Source: Clostridium beijerinckii
GTDB lineage: Bacteria; Bacillota; Clostridia; Clostridiales; Clostridiaceae
DNA length: 64,000 bases
Assembly: GCF_036699995.1 (NCBI RefSeq)
Contig: NZ_CP144906.1
Location: 4,599,001-4,663,000, forward strand
Reading direction: 5' to 3'
Part shown: in pieces, positions 53,322-60,826 of the stretch
How the letters are laid out: the number at the start of each line of letters is the position of its first letter
Numbering within the stretch: position 1 is the first letter of the stretch
The notes under the pieces: generated by a model
The model's input: the letters and a program-made list of their open reading frames with translations, nothing else
Database searches by the model: none
Told to the model about the DNA's origin: nothing
Program-made: the position numbers and the translations under genes

Positions 53322-54455
53322 TTAATTCTCTAAAAATTTCATAAACATTTCTTTATTTTCAATTGGTGTTGTTGTAGGTCTTCCTAAATTTTTTCTTGAA
53401 CCTTTTTTTACTTTTATCTCTAAAAATATAGGACCTTTCTCATTGCTTATTTTTTCCGATAACCTAACTAATTCATCTCTTGAACTACACGAGTAGAATT
53501 TTTTATATCCACAAGCTTTAGCAATTGCTAAAGTATCTATTTTAAATCCTACAGTTTCTTGACCGCCTACTGAATCATGAGCTCCATTATTTATCAAAAT
53601 ATGCTTAAGATTATCTGTATTTTGATTTCCTATTATAGGCAAACCGCCAAGATGCATTATTAAAGCACCATCTCCGTCAATACAATAGACATCTCTGTCT
53701 TTTCTGCTTAATGCAATACCCAATGCTATTTGAGATGCATGTCCCATAGATCCTACTGTTAAAAAATCCTTACTATGGTCTCCATTATATCTTTCTCTCA
53801 ACTCAAAAAGTTCCCTCGAAGCCATTCCCGTTGTCGATACTACAACTGATTTTTCTTTCGCTTTAGATATTAATATTTCTATAGCATCTTCCCTAGTCAT
53901 TTCTAACTCCAAAGTCTCATCATACTTTATTTGATATTCATCAAAAGTATCTTTTTTCACTACCAATGCATATGGCTCGCTATTTTCCTTCATATAATTA
54001 TTTGCGTTCCTTACCTTTTTCCTCATTTCATCATTGCTTGTGTTATTATCTAAAATATCATATTTAATGCTTAGAAGGTCTAATGTCTCCATTGTAACAA
54101 GTCCTTGTTTCTTATGTTGAGGTTCATCTTTCTTATTTGGCTCACCTCTCCATCCAACTATTAAAAGCACTGGTATACTATAGACCAATTTATCTGTAAG
54201 TGATGCAAGTGGATTTAATGCATTTCCAAGACCTGAGTTTTGCATGTATACTAGGCCAATTTTCTTTGTTGCTAAGTGATATCCCGACGCTATTCCTATT
54301 GCATTCCCCTCATTAGCTGAAATTATATTCTTTTCGCTACCTACATTTTCCTTAATGTATGCACAAAAAGACTTTAGTAAAGAATCTGGAACACCCGTAA
54401 AGAAATCTATATTGTTATTTAATAGCTCATTATAAAACTCTTTTACTTCAATCAT
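53322..54455 (-). CDS. aepY: Phosphonopyruvate decarboxylase
   Basis: The 377-residue thiamine-diphosphate enzyme decarboxylates phosphonopyruvate to phosphonoacetaldehyde, the step that pulls the unfavourable PEP mutase reaction forward. It begins MIEVKEFYNELLNNNIDFFT then GVPDSLLK, has VSANEGNAIGIASGYHLATK, and the TPP motif GDGALIMHLGGLP ... NN near the end. Length fits the family (about 375). The longer reading from 54635 adds 60 residues not found in relatives; AAAGGAG supports the ATG at 54455. Confidence 0.9.
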   Translation of the reverse strand: MIEVKEFYNELLNNNIDFFTGVPDSLLKSFCAYIKENVGSEKNIISANEGNAIGIASGYHLATKKIGLVYMQNSGLGNALNPLASLTDKLVYSIPVLLIVGWRGEPNKKDEPQHKKQGLVTMETLDLLSIKYDILDNNTSNDEMRKKVRNANNYMKENSEPYALVVKKDTFDEYQIKYDETLELEMTREDAIEILISKAKEKSVVVSTTGMASRELFELRERYNGDHSKDFLTVGSMGHASQIALGIALSRKDRDVYCIDGDGALIMHLGGLPIIGNQNTDNLKHILINNGAHDSVGGQETVGFKIDTLAIAKACGYKKFYSCSSRDELVRLSEKISNEKGPIFLEIKVKKGSRKNLGRPTTTPIENKEMFMKFLEN

Positions 54456-54586
54456 TCTTTTTAACTCCTTTAATATTACGCTTATGAAAACTATATTTTC
54501 GGCATACTCCAAATATAATATTTTAATAGTCAAAAAATGGAACAAGCACTCAAATATATATAATTTCAGTTGTTTACTTAATTTCT

Positions 54587-55885
54587 TTACATTCCTCCTG
54601 GAATCAAAGTAAGTATTTCTTTTATAGGCATACAATTGATTGAAGCCTCTTTAGATCGCCCATTCTCTAAAATACTTTTCGCTGTATTTACCATTGCTGG
54701 ATATGCACTTCTTATCAGATGATTTGCATAAATAATAACGTTAACTCCTAATTCCATTAACTCTTCCTCTTTCATAAAATTATATGAAGTTGGGACTACT
54801 ACTAAAGGTACTCTATTTTCAAACTCATTATATCTTCTACAGAATTCAATGATTTCTCTTCCATCTTTTTCTTTACTATGAATCATGATACCATCTGTTC
54901 CTGCTTCAATATAAGCTTTGGCCCTTTTTATAGCATCATCCATTCCAGCGCCTGCAATTAAACTTTCAATTCTCGAAATTATCATAAAATCACTAGTTAC
55001 TCTCGCCTCTCTCCCAGCCCTTATTTTGTCACAAAAGTGTTCTATTGTATCTTGAGTTTGCTTCACTTCTGTTCCAAATAATGAATTTTTCTTAAGACCA
55101 GTTTTATCTTCAATGATAATAGCTGAAACGCCTAACCTTTCTAAAGTCTTAACAGTATAGACGAAATGTTCAATTTGTCCTCCTGTATCACCATCAACTA
55201 TTATAGGTTTTGTTGTTACCTCTAAAATATCATTAATTGTATTTAATCTTGATGTTAAATCTACCAATTCTATATCAGGTTTTCCCTTAGCTGTTGAATC
55301 ACATAATGAACTAATCCACATTCCATCAAACTCTTTTATTTTCCCATCCCTTTGAACTTTAGTCTTTTCAACAATGAGTCCTGTTAAGCCATTATGAGCC
55401 TCAAGTATTCTTAGGGGTTTCTTTGAATAAATTAATTCCTTTAGGCCTTTCATTCTCATTTGAGGCGTTATACCTATTTTAGCTAATTCTTCATCTAATT
55501 TTGAAATGGAAACCCCTTTAGTATATGGAACTTCTATAAGTTCTCCTTCCCATTGTTTTAACACCTCTATAACTTTTTCTCTTAATTCTTTTTGCGAGCC
55601 TTCCTTCCAATCATCCCCGTGAAGAACATAGTTAGGTCTAATTTTAAGAAGGTTTGGAACTTGATCTAAGCTTTCTTGAGGAACTACAGATATAACGCCT
55701 TTAATATTACTAATCACTTCTTTTCTCTCATCATATTTCATTATTGGATTTCTCCAGTAACCTCTTATAACCTCATCTGTATGCAATCCCACTATTATAT
55801 CTCCAAATTTTCTTGCTTCATTTAGTACATTTAGATGTCCTTGATGAATTATATCAGCACTCATAGCAACATAAACTGTTTTCAT
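54587..55885 (-). CDS. aepX: PEP mutase fused to an N-terminal cytidylyltransferase-like domain
   Basis: Two domains are visible. Residues 1-140 are a nucleotidyltransferase fold with HQGH at 14-17 (HxGH) and LHGDDWKEGSQ. Residues 150-432 are phosphoenolpyruvate phosphomutase, with CDSTAKGKPD, VDGDTGGQIEHF and the signature EDKTGLKKNSLFG (Glu259-Asp260-Lys261). PEP mutase makes the C-P bond (PEP to phosphonopyruvate). Similar fusions occur in other bacteria, but here a separate cytidylyltransferase (pntC) is the next gene upstream, so the role of the fused domain is open. Confidence 0.92.
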   Translation of the reverse strand: MKTVYVAMSADIIHQGHLNVLNEARKFGDIIVGLHTDEVIRGYWRNPIMKYDERKEVISNIKGVISVVPQESLDQVPNLLKIRPNYVLHGDDWKEGSQKELREKVIEVLKQWEGELIEVPYTKGVSISKLDEELAKIGITPQMRMKGLKELIYSKKPLRILEAHNGLTGLIVEKTKVQRDGKIKEFDGMWISSLCDSTAKGKPDIELVDLTSRLNTINDILEVTTKPIIVDGDTGGQIEHFVYTVKTLERLGVSAIIIEDKTGLKKNSLFGTEVKQTQDTIEHFCDKIRAGREARVTSDFMIISRIESLIAGAGMDDAIKRAKAYIEAGTDGIMIHSKEKDGREIIEFCRRYNEFENRVPLVVVPTSYNFMKEEELMELGVNVIIYANHLIRSAYPAMVNTAKSILENGRSKEASINCMPIKEILTLIPGGM

Positions 55886-55992
55886 ATTCTTTCACTCTCT
55901 CCTATTTTCTACATTTTTATATGCATATTTCTAGACGTTAAAACTTAACTATAAAAAATCTATTAACCTAACGCATATCCAAACATTTTCCT

Positions 55993-56784
55993 CTATACTG
56001 CTCTCTCTTCCGAAATTTTTTCTAGCTTTGGTATGATTGATTTCTTTATTCTTTCAAGATGATTTTTATCATCTACTTCTCCCCATACTAAATTTTCAAT
56101 CTTTAAATATCCTACTTTTCTTTTTTTAGCAGCATCAAATATTGCATCCTCATAATCGTATTTCTTTGTCTTCTCGCACTTATCTTCAAAAATACTATCA
56201 TAATCATATATTTTTCTATTAAATTCTTTATATTGCTTCAGCATTTCCTTATACAACTCTAATGATATTTTAGAAATCCCAACCAATTCCCCATACACAT
56301 GTCCTATATCTTCTCTTCTTTTGGATATTTTATATAAGTTATTATCCCTAACTTCTACATAGCATTCATCTCCAGAATCTGTTTTTCCACTTAGTAAAAT
56401 ACAATCATTTTCTTCAAAATTTATAGTCTTTATTAGTGCATAAACCTCATATATTAAATCACTTTCAAGTAGCAAAAAGTCTTCTTTTAATTCATCTTCA
56501 AGAATTGATAGTGAAGTCATGCTGCCAGTAGCTTTATATTTTCTATTTTTTCTTGTTTCTATATAATTTTTATCTTTTGCTAGTTCATCATAAAATTCAT
56601 GCAAATGTCCTGTTACTATATAAATTTTATCTATGCCTAGACTTCGTAATTTCTCAATAGATCTTTCTATCAAGCTTTTCCCATTTACCTTTATAAATCC
56701 TTTTGGTAACATATCCTTTGTTATATCCTGCAATCTTGATCCCATTCCAGCTGCTAAAATTACTGCTGTTCTTACTTTACTCAT
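55993..56784 (-). CDS. pntC: Phosphonate/choline-phosphate-type cytidylyltransferase (PntC/LicC-like)
   Basis: The 263-residue protein has the sugar-nucleotidyltransferase start VILAAGMGSRL, then DMLPKGFIKVNGKSLIERSI, a metal-site LLLESDLIYE and the late VWGEVDDKNHLERI. It is like LicC and PntC, which make CMP-activated choline-phosphate or 2-aminoethylphosphonate. Beside aepX, aepY and the transaminase, 2-aminoethylphosphonate is the likely substrate. The phosphonate-transfer gene that would use CMP-AEP is not in the window. It heads the operon, behind a large inverted repeat. Confidence 0.85.
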   Translation of the reverse strand: MSKVRTAVILAAGMGSRLQDITKDMLPKGFIKVNGKSLIERSIEKLRSLGIDKIYIVTGHLHEFYDELAKDKNYIETRKNRKYKATGSMTSLSILEDELKEDFLLLESDLIYEVYALIKTINFEENDCILLSGKTDSGDECYVEVRDNNLYKISKRREDIGHVYGELVGISKISLELYKEMLKQYKEFNRKIYDYDSIFEDKCEKTKKYDYEDAIFDAAKKRKVGYLKIENLVWGEVDDKNHLERIKKSIIPKLEKISEERAV

Positions 56785-56807
56785 TTTCCCCCTCCATACG
56801 GTTCATA

Positions 56808-56847
56808 TTTTGAACAAAATTATCTTAACATCTTTCATTGTTCAAAA
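56808..56847 (-). promoter_or_regulatory. Inverted-repeat operator candidate upstream of pntC
   Basis: TTTTGAACAA (56808-56817) and TTGTTCAAAA (56838-56847) form a perfect 10-bp inverted repeat around the probable -10 (GATAAT on the minus strand). A further GAACA half lies at about 56852-56859 and another at 56801-56805. This crowding of half sites suggests a dedicated regulator, not identified here. Confidence 0.5.
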
Positions 56848-56892
56848 CAATATGTTCATACAGAAATTTACTTTAATTCTAAAAATATATTC

Positions 56893-56936
56893 AAAAAAAA
56901 GAACCACTCCTTATCTGTTTGATAGGAAGTGGTTCA
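56893..56936 (-). terminator. Terminator of the lipoprotein gene
   Basis: GAACCACTTCCTATC and GATAAGGAGTGGTTC pair along 15 positions (one mismatch) with a five-base loop, followed by TTTTTTTTGA on the minus strand, about 37 bases after the stop. Confidence 0.9.
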
Positions 56937-56971
56937 TTTTAATAAAGCTTTTATTTTATTATTTTAAAGTA

Positions 56972-57970
56972 TTATTTTGATACTACATTTGTAGATGATG
57001 CTATAGTTGTGTTTGTTGCTGGAACCATTAATTTATTAAACTCTTCTTGAGAAACTTTTAATGTGCTAGTTGGGAAAGTTATCCCTTTGACATCACTCTT
57101 AGTATCTGTTGTTTTCATAGTTAATGCAATAGTTCCAAAATCTTTAATTTGTAAATTCATGTTGAAATCTGAGCTATAACTATTATCTGCAAATACTTCT
57201 TTTGAGTTAATAGTTGTTCCAGCTAATGATGCCTTAATTTCAGGTAATGATTTATCAAATTCTGGGCTATTAGCAGCAGTTTTCATCTGTGTAATACTTT
57301 CAGCTGGCAATCCTAACTTAAATGTACTATTAAGATTATCTAAATTATTAGCTGTTGCTTTTAATGCTTTTGCAGCTAAATCTACAGTTTTATCTGCATC
57401 AAGATTTATTGTATATTCTCTTCCATTTTGAACGAAAGGTAAATCAAGATCAGCGCTTCCTCCAAATATCATCTTTCCGAATTCAACCATTCCATCTGGT
57501 TGAGTCATTAATGATTTTAATTTTGTTGCATCAACACCTGATGCTTCTGTATCAATACCTATATACTCTTGAGTTATATTATTTAAACCTGTTGGAGCGC
57601 TTTGTCCAGTTAAAGAAGATATCCCTTGGTAAAAGCTCTTATTTATATAACTTGTAGTTCCATCGCAATATGCTTTAAGTTCTGGAATATTAAGCTTTCC
57701 TGCTGGATCAGTAAATGTCATATCAACATATGATTTGTCTTTTGCTGTATATCCAGTAGCCGCAAATTTTATTTCTTGTTTTGTTTCAGTTCCATCTTTT
57801 CCTTTTACATTGATATTTAAGTCTCCATCAATGCTTGATGTTGTTGCTTCCCATTTAGACGTATTTGAAAGTTCCTGTGCATAATTAAGTGTTGCTTGGC
57901 TACATCCAGCCATTGTTCCAACAGTTAAAGCTGCTGTCATAATGAATGCCAAAGTTTTTTTCATTTTCAT
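56972..57970 (-). CDS. Putative lipoprotein
   Basis: The 332-residue protein has a lipoprotein signal (KKTLAFIMTAALTVGTMAGC; lipid-modified Cys22) and a secreted, Thr/Lys-rich domain with repeated beta-strand pattern. Two related halves can be glimpsed (NTSKWEATTSSIDGDLNINV ... DKSYVDMTFTDPAGKL, then INSKEVFADNSYSSDFNMNL ... IALTMKTTDTKSDVKG). I do not recognise the family and see no catalytic motif. It is the last gene of the region headed by the GntR regulator, separated from the permease by a conserved structured element, so it might share control with the exporter. Confidence 0.78.
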   Translation of the reverse strand: MKMKKTLAFIMTAALTVGTMAGCSQATLNYAQELSNTSKWEATTSSIDGDLNINVKGKDGTETKQEIKFAATGYTAKDKSYVDMTFTDPAGKLNIPELKAYCDGTTSYINKSFYQGISSLTGQSAPTGLNNITQEYIGIDTEASGVDATKLKSLMTQPDGMVEFGKMIFGGSADLDLPFVQNGREYTINLDADKTVDLAAKALKATANNLDNLNSTFKLGLPAESITQMKTAANSPEFDKSLPEIKASLAGTTINSKEVFADNSYSSDFNMNLQIKDFGTIALTMKTTDTKSDVKGITFPTSTLKVSQEEFNKLMVPATNTTIASSTNVVSK

Positions 57971-58000
57971 TTTTCTTTCCCCCTGTAAATACTCATTATT

Positions 58001-58131
58001 TATCCGATAGCTAGCATCGGTAACACTCCACTTCTTTAAGCTGGAGATAACGGCTGCACGCTCCTGGATAAGTTCAACTAAGATTCAGATGGGGATCAAA
58101 CCCCACCTGAATCAAGTTTCACTTGATGATA
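58001..58131 (-). ncRNA. Conserved structured element L, copy 1, upstream of the lipoprotein gene
   Basis: On the minus strand it holds, in order: ATCAAGT-GAA-ACTTGAT; a 13-bp hairpin GATTCAGGTGGGG-TTTGAT-CCCCATCTGAATC; the block GTTGAACTTATCCAGGAGCG plus TGCAGCCGTTAT; a small CTCCA..TGGAG hairpin; and CCGATGCTAGCTATCGG. Long blocks are identical to copy 2 at 60021. It lies 30 bases before the lipoprotein start and occupies the 306-base gap 57971-58276. Confidence 0.55.
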
Positions 58132-58276
58132 AAAATACAATGTATGTTAATAATTTACTTTTCATCATATTTCTATTATACATATTTTTGATTAATAAAT
58201 GATAGAAAAAAATATTAAATTTACCTTAATTTATACTTAATATTTCTAAATATTTTTTAACAAATATCTTTACACA

Positions 58277-58936
58277 CTATATTTCTTTTGCTTTACATAT
58301 CTTATATGAAATTAGATATGAAATATATCCTATAAGTGCTGTGACTAACATGCTGATAATTATTAATATTAACTTATTATTTATAATAAAATCTAAAGAA
58401 TTCTCTAATATAAAACCATCCTTATTTACCAAAAATGATGGTAACGCAAATATGAAAAATGCAGGTAAAAGATATACTAATAATGATACTGCTTTGCCCT
58501 TTTCCATTCCAAACTTGTAATATATAGGATATTGAATAAAGCAGGTTATTAAGCTCATTAACCCACAAAAGAACATTGTTAAAATTTCAAAATTTTGAAT
58601 TCTATTAATCTGATATAGATAGGTCACAATAGATGTATTAATGAGAAATATAAACAAAGCTATACCTATTAAATACAAAAACCTTCCAAGAACCATATCA
58701 GAAATTTTAGCAGGAAACATATAATACATCTGAGTGCTTTTTTCATTCCCTTGAGTACTAAACGGTATTGTTGCTAAAATTATTAAAAAGAAAAATAAGT
58801 ATGATAATGCCATACTGTATGTTTCTCCTGAAAACATAAATAAAGCACAAAATATCGCTGGTGCTAACACATAAAGCCTAATACTTTCTTTTATTAATCT
58901 TAAATCAAATTTTAAGTAACTTATTGATCTACTCAT
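58277..58936 (-). CDS. ABC-2 type transporter permease
   Basis: A 219-residue hydrophobic protein with six predicted membrane helices (FMFSGETYSMALSYLFFFLI, LILIIISMLVTALIGYISYL and others). Together with the upstream ATPase and the short GntR regulator it forms a YtrB/YtrC-like export unit, often linked to envelope stress or antibiotic response. It has the SYLKFDLRLIKESIRLYVL N-terminus typical of these permeases. A TTGCAA-type repeat lies between it and the ATPase gene. Confidence 0.85.
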   Translation of the reverse strand: MSRSISYLKFDLRLIKESIRLYVLAPAIFCALFMFSGETYSMALSYLFFFLIILATIPFSTQGNEKSTQMYYMFPAKISDMVLGRFLYLIGIALFIFLINTSIVTYLYQINRIQNFEILTMFFCGLMSLITCFIQYPIYYKFGMEKGKAVSLLVYLLPAFFIFALPSFLVNKDGFILENSLDFIINNKLILIIISMLVTALIGYISYLISYKICKAKEI

Positions 58937-58990
58937 ATTTTAAAACCTCTTTCTCTTTATAAATTCTACATATAATTAATACTAAAACAT

Positions 58991-59079
58991 AATATATATG
59001 TCACAATTCACAATTCCAGTTAAAATTCTTGCAATATTTTTAGAATTATGATGGAGAATTATTCTTGCAACGTATATGC
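58991..59079. repeat. TTGCAA-ended palindromic repeat, copy 5
   Basis: ATATATATGTCACAATTCAC ... TTCTTGCAACGTATATG, with CACAATTCC facing TTTTAGAATTATGATGGAG inside. It has entered the spacer between the ATPase and permease genes of one operon, which therefore must be read through. Confidence 0.65.
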
Positions 59080-59092
59080 ATAGAATACTTTA

Positions 59093-59950
59093 TTACTGAT
59101 CCCTTTTTCCATTAATATAAAATATCACAATGTTATCCATTGATGGTTTTTCTACTAGCAAATCTTTACTTATATACTCTCTATTCTTTGAATCAATTAA
59201 TCCTTCAAATCCAAAATTAGAAGACTTATATCCAATTAACTTCTCTTTTAATTCTTCTGTTAAATCATCAAGACCACCTTTAACCAATAGATGATTTTCT
59301 AGTACATTCTCTGTTATATCATAAAACACCTTTTCTCCATTATTAATAAAGAATAGATAATCTGTTATCTTTTCAAGATCGCTTGTTATATGGGTTGAAA
59401 ATAGAACACTTTTTTCTCCATCCGCTATATATTCCTGTAATATCTCTAAAACTTCATTTCTAACTACTGGATCAAGGCCACTTGTTGGTTCATCTAATAG
59501 AAGAAGTTTTGTATTTCTTGATAAAATACTTGCAAAAGATAATTTAACTTTCATTCCCTTTGAAAATTCTTTTATTTTTTTCTTATAAGGAAGGTTCCAT
59601 TTTTCAGCATATTCATTAAATTTGCTTTCATCAAATGAAGTATAAAAATCTTTTAGCGTACTAATTACATCTTTTAATGTAAAATTTATTGGAAAATAGC
59701 ATTCATCTCCGATAAATCCTATCATGTCTTTATAAACTTCTTCTCCATCCTCATAACTCTTGCCAAATACTTTTATTACTCCACTATCCTTTTTTAATTG
59801 ATTCATTATGAGTTTTATAGTCGTTGTTTTCCCAGCACCATTTTGTCCCACATATCCTAATATATAACCTTTTGGCAATTCCAAATTTATATTTTTAAGT
59901 TCAAAGCCATCAAATGTTTTATTTAAATTCTTTATTTCAAGTGCATTCAT
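59093..59950 (-). CDS. ABC transporter ATP-binding protein (YtrB-like)
   Basis: The 285-residue ATPase has Walker A GQNGAGKTT, a signature-like FSKGMKVKLSFA, Walker B LLLLDEPTSGLDP and the switch His in STHITSDLEK. The type with a diverged signature and a C-terminal domain of about 80 residues fits exporters of the drug/bacitracin type that are controlled by short GntR regulators. It lies between the structured element (copy 2) and a repeat. The substrate is unknown. Confidence 0.9.
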   Translation of the reverse strand: MNALEIKNLNKTFDGFELKNINLELPKGYILGYVGQNGAGKTTTIKLIMNQLKKDSGVIKVFGKSYEDGEEVYKDMIGFIGDECYFPINFTLKDVISTLKDFYTSFDESKFNEYAEKWNLPYKKKIKEFSKGMKVKLSFASILSRNTKLLLLDEPTSGLDPVVRNEVLEILQEYIADGEKSVLFSTHITSDLEKITDYLFFINNGEKVFYDITENVLENHLLVKGGLDDLTEELKEKLIGYKSSNFGFEGLIDSKNREYISKDLLVEKPSMDNIVIFYINGKRDQ

Positions 59951-60020
59951 ATTTCCCTACTCCTTAAAATCATATTCTTAATAATAACGTGCATTGTAAT
60001 AATTAAACTTCCACATATTC

Positions 60021-60130
60021 TATCCGATAGCTAGCATCCGTAACACTCCCTTATAACGGCTGCACGCTCCTGGATAAGTTCAACTAAATTCAGCTTGAGT
60101 ATAAAACTCAACCTGAAATTTTTCACTTTA
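60021..60130 (-). ncRNA. Conserved structured element L, copy 2, between gntR and the ATPase gene
   Basis: The block GTTGAACTTATCCAGGAGCG plus TGCAGCCGTTAT is identical to copy 1, and so is GATGCTAGCTATCGGATA. The first hairpin is TTCAGGTTGAG / CTCAAGCTGAA; against copy 1 (TGGGG/CCCCA) both sides changed together. The CTCCA hairpin is missing. It starts within the gntR stop codon. Confidence 0.55.
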
Positions 60131-60508
60131 TGTAATTTGCTCATCTGCCAATGTTTTTAGCATAACCACTAATTCATCATTTGATATATTAGCTAGTTTC
60201 CCATTTTCAATAGCAACCATGAGGGCTTCTTCTATTTTCTTTAAATATTGTTCCCTTACCATTTCGCTATCCTTAGGAAGTACATAACTTCCCTTTCCTC
60301 TAAGAGTTGCTATAAACCCTTCACTTTCAAGGTCAGAATAAGCTCTGGTTGTGGTAATAACACTTATGCCTAAGTCCTTCGCCAGCTGTCTTATTGATGG
60401 CAAAAACTCATTTTCTAAAATTTCGCCTGATAGAATTTGTTCTTTTATTTGAGCTTTAATTTGCTCATAAATAGGCAAATCAGATTTATTAGAAAGTAAT
60501 ATTTTCAA
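60128..60508 (-). CDS. GntR family regulator, YtrA subfamily
   Basis: The 126-residue protein has the GntR winged helix (PIYEQIKAQIKEQILSGEIL, then LPSIRQLAKDLGISVITTTR then AYSDLESEGFI) and only a short helical tail of about 50 residues, with no effector domain. That is the YtrA layout: repressors of the ABC transporter operon in which they sit. It reads first in the operon and a perfect 16-bp inverted repeat covers its own promoter, so autoregulation is likely. RBS AAAGGAGGCG lies ahead of the ATG. Confidence 0.92.
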   Translation of the reverse strand: MKILLSNKSDLPIYEQIKAQIKEQILSGEILENEFLPSIRQLAKDLGISVITTTRAYSDLESEGFIATLRGKGSYVLPKDSEMVREQYLKKIEEALMVAIENGKLANISNDELVVMLKTLADEQIT

Positions 60509-60530
60509 ATTACTACTTCGCCTCCTTTGT

Positions 60531-60578
60531 GTTCATACTGTATATATACAATATATACAGTATGAACAGTTTTGTCAA
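60531..60578 (-). promoter_or_regulatory. Promoter and 37-bp palindromic operator of the GntR-ABC operon
   Basis: On the minus strand TTGACA (60573-60578), 17 bases, TATATT (60550-60555). The palindrome GTTCATACTGTATATA / TATATACAGTATGAAC (60531-60546 and 60552-60567) is perfect over 16 bp and covers the spacer and the -10. This is the expected layout for YtrA-type repression. The ribosome site follows directly. Confidence 0.85.
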
Positions 60579-60604
60579 TAATTTATTGTTTATTTTATTT
60601 CTAT

Positions 60605-60720
60605 TACTGTAACACTCATACTTCTTTAAGTTGAAGATAGCAGCTATACTACATTATATAAGTTTAGCCAATATTAAGATGAAGTCCAAAATACAACGTA
60701 ATCAAGTTTCACTTAATAAT
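60605..60720 (-). ncRNA. Conserved structured element L, copy 3 (degenerate)
   Basis: It keeps TTAAGTGAAACTTGAT, CTTAAAGAAGT and GAGTGTTAC in order but has lost the strong central hairpin and the long identical blocks. It lies upstream of the gntR promoter and so is not in that transcript. With the flanking terminator it accounts for the 318-base gap 60509-60826. Confidence 0.45.
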
Positions 60721-60762
60721 AAAGTCTTTAAAGTTAGTTTATATTATTAATACACTTTCAAT

Positions 60763-60809
60763 TCAAAAAGACCATTAGGTGATTTATATTCTCACCTAAT
60801 GGTCTTTAA
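60763..60809 (-). terminator. Strong bidirectional terminator after the symporter gene
   Basis: AAAGACCATTAGGTGA (60767-60782) and TCACCTAATGGTCTTT (60792-60807) are a perfect 16-bp inverted repeat with a nine-base loop. Confidence 0.9.
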
Positions 60810-60826
60810 TATCTTAATTCTATTTT

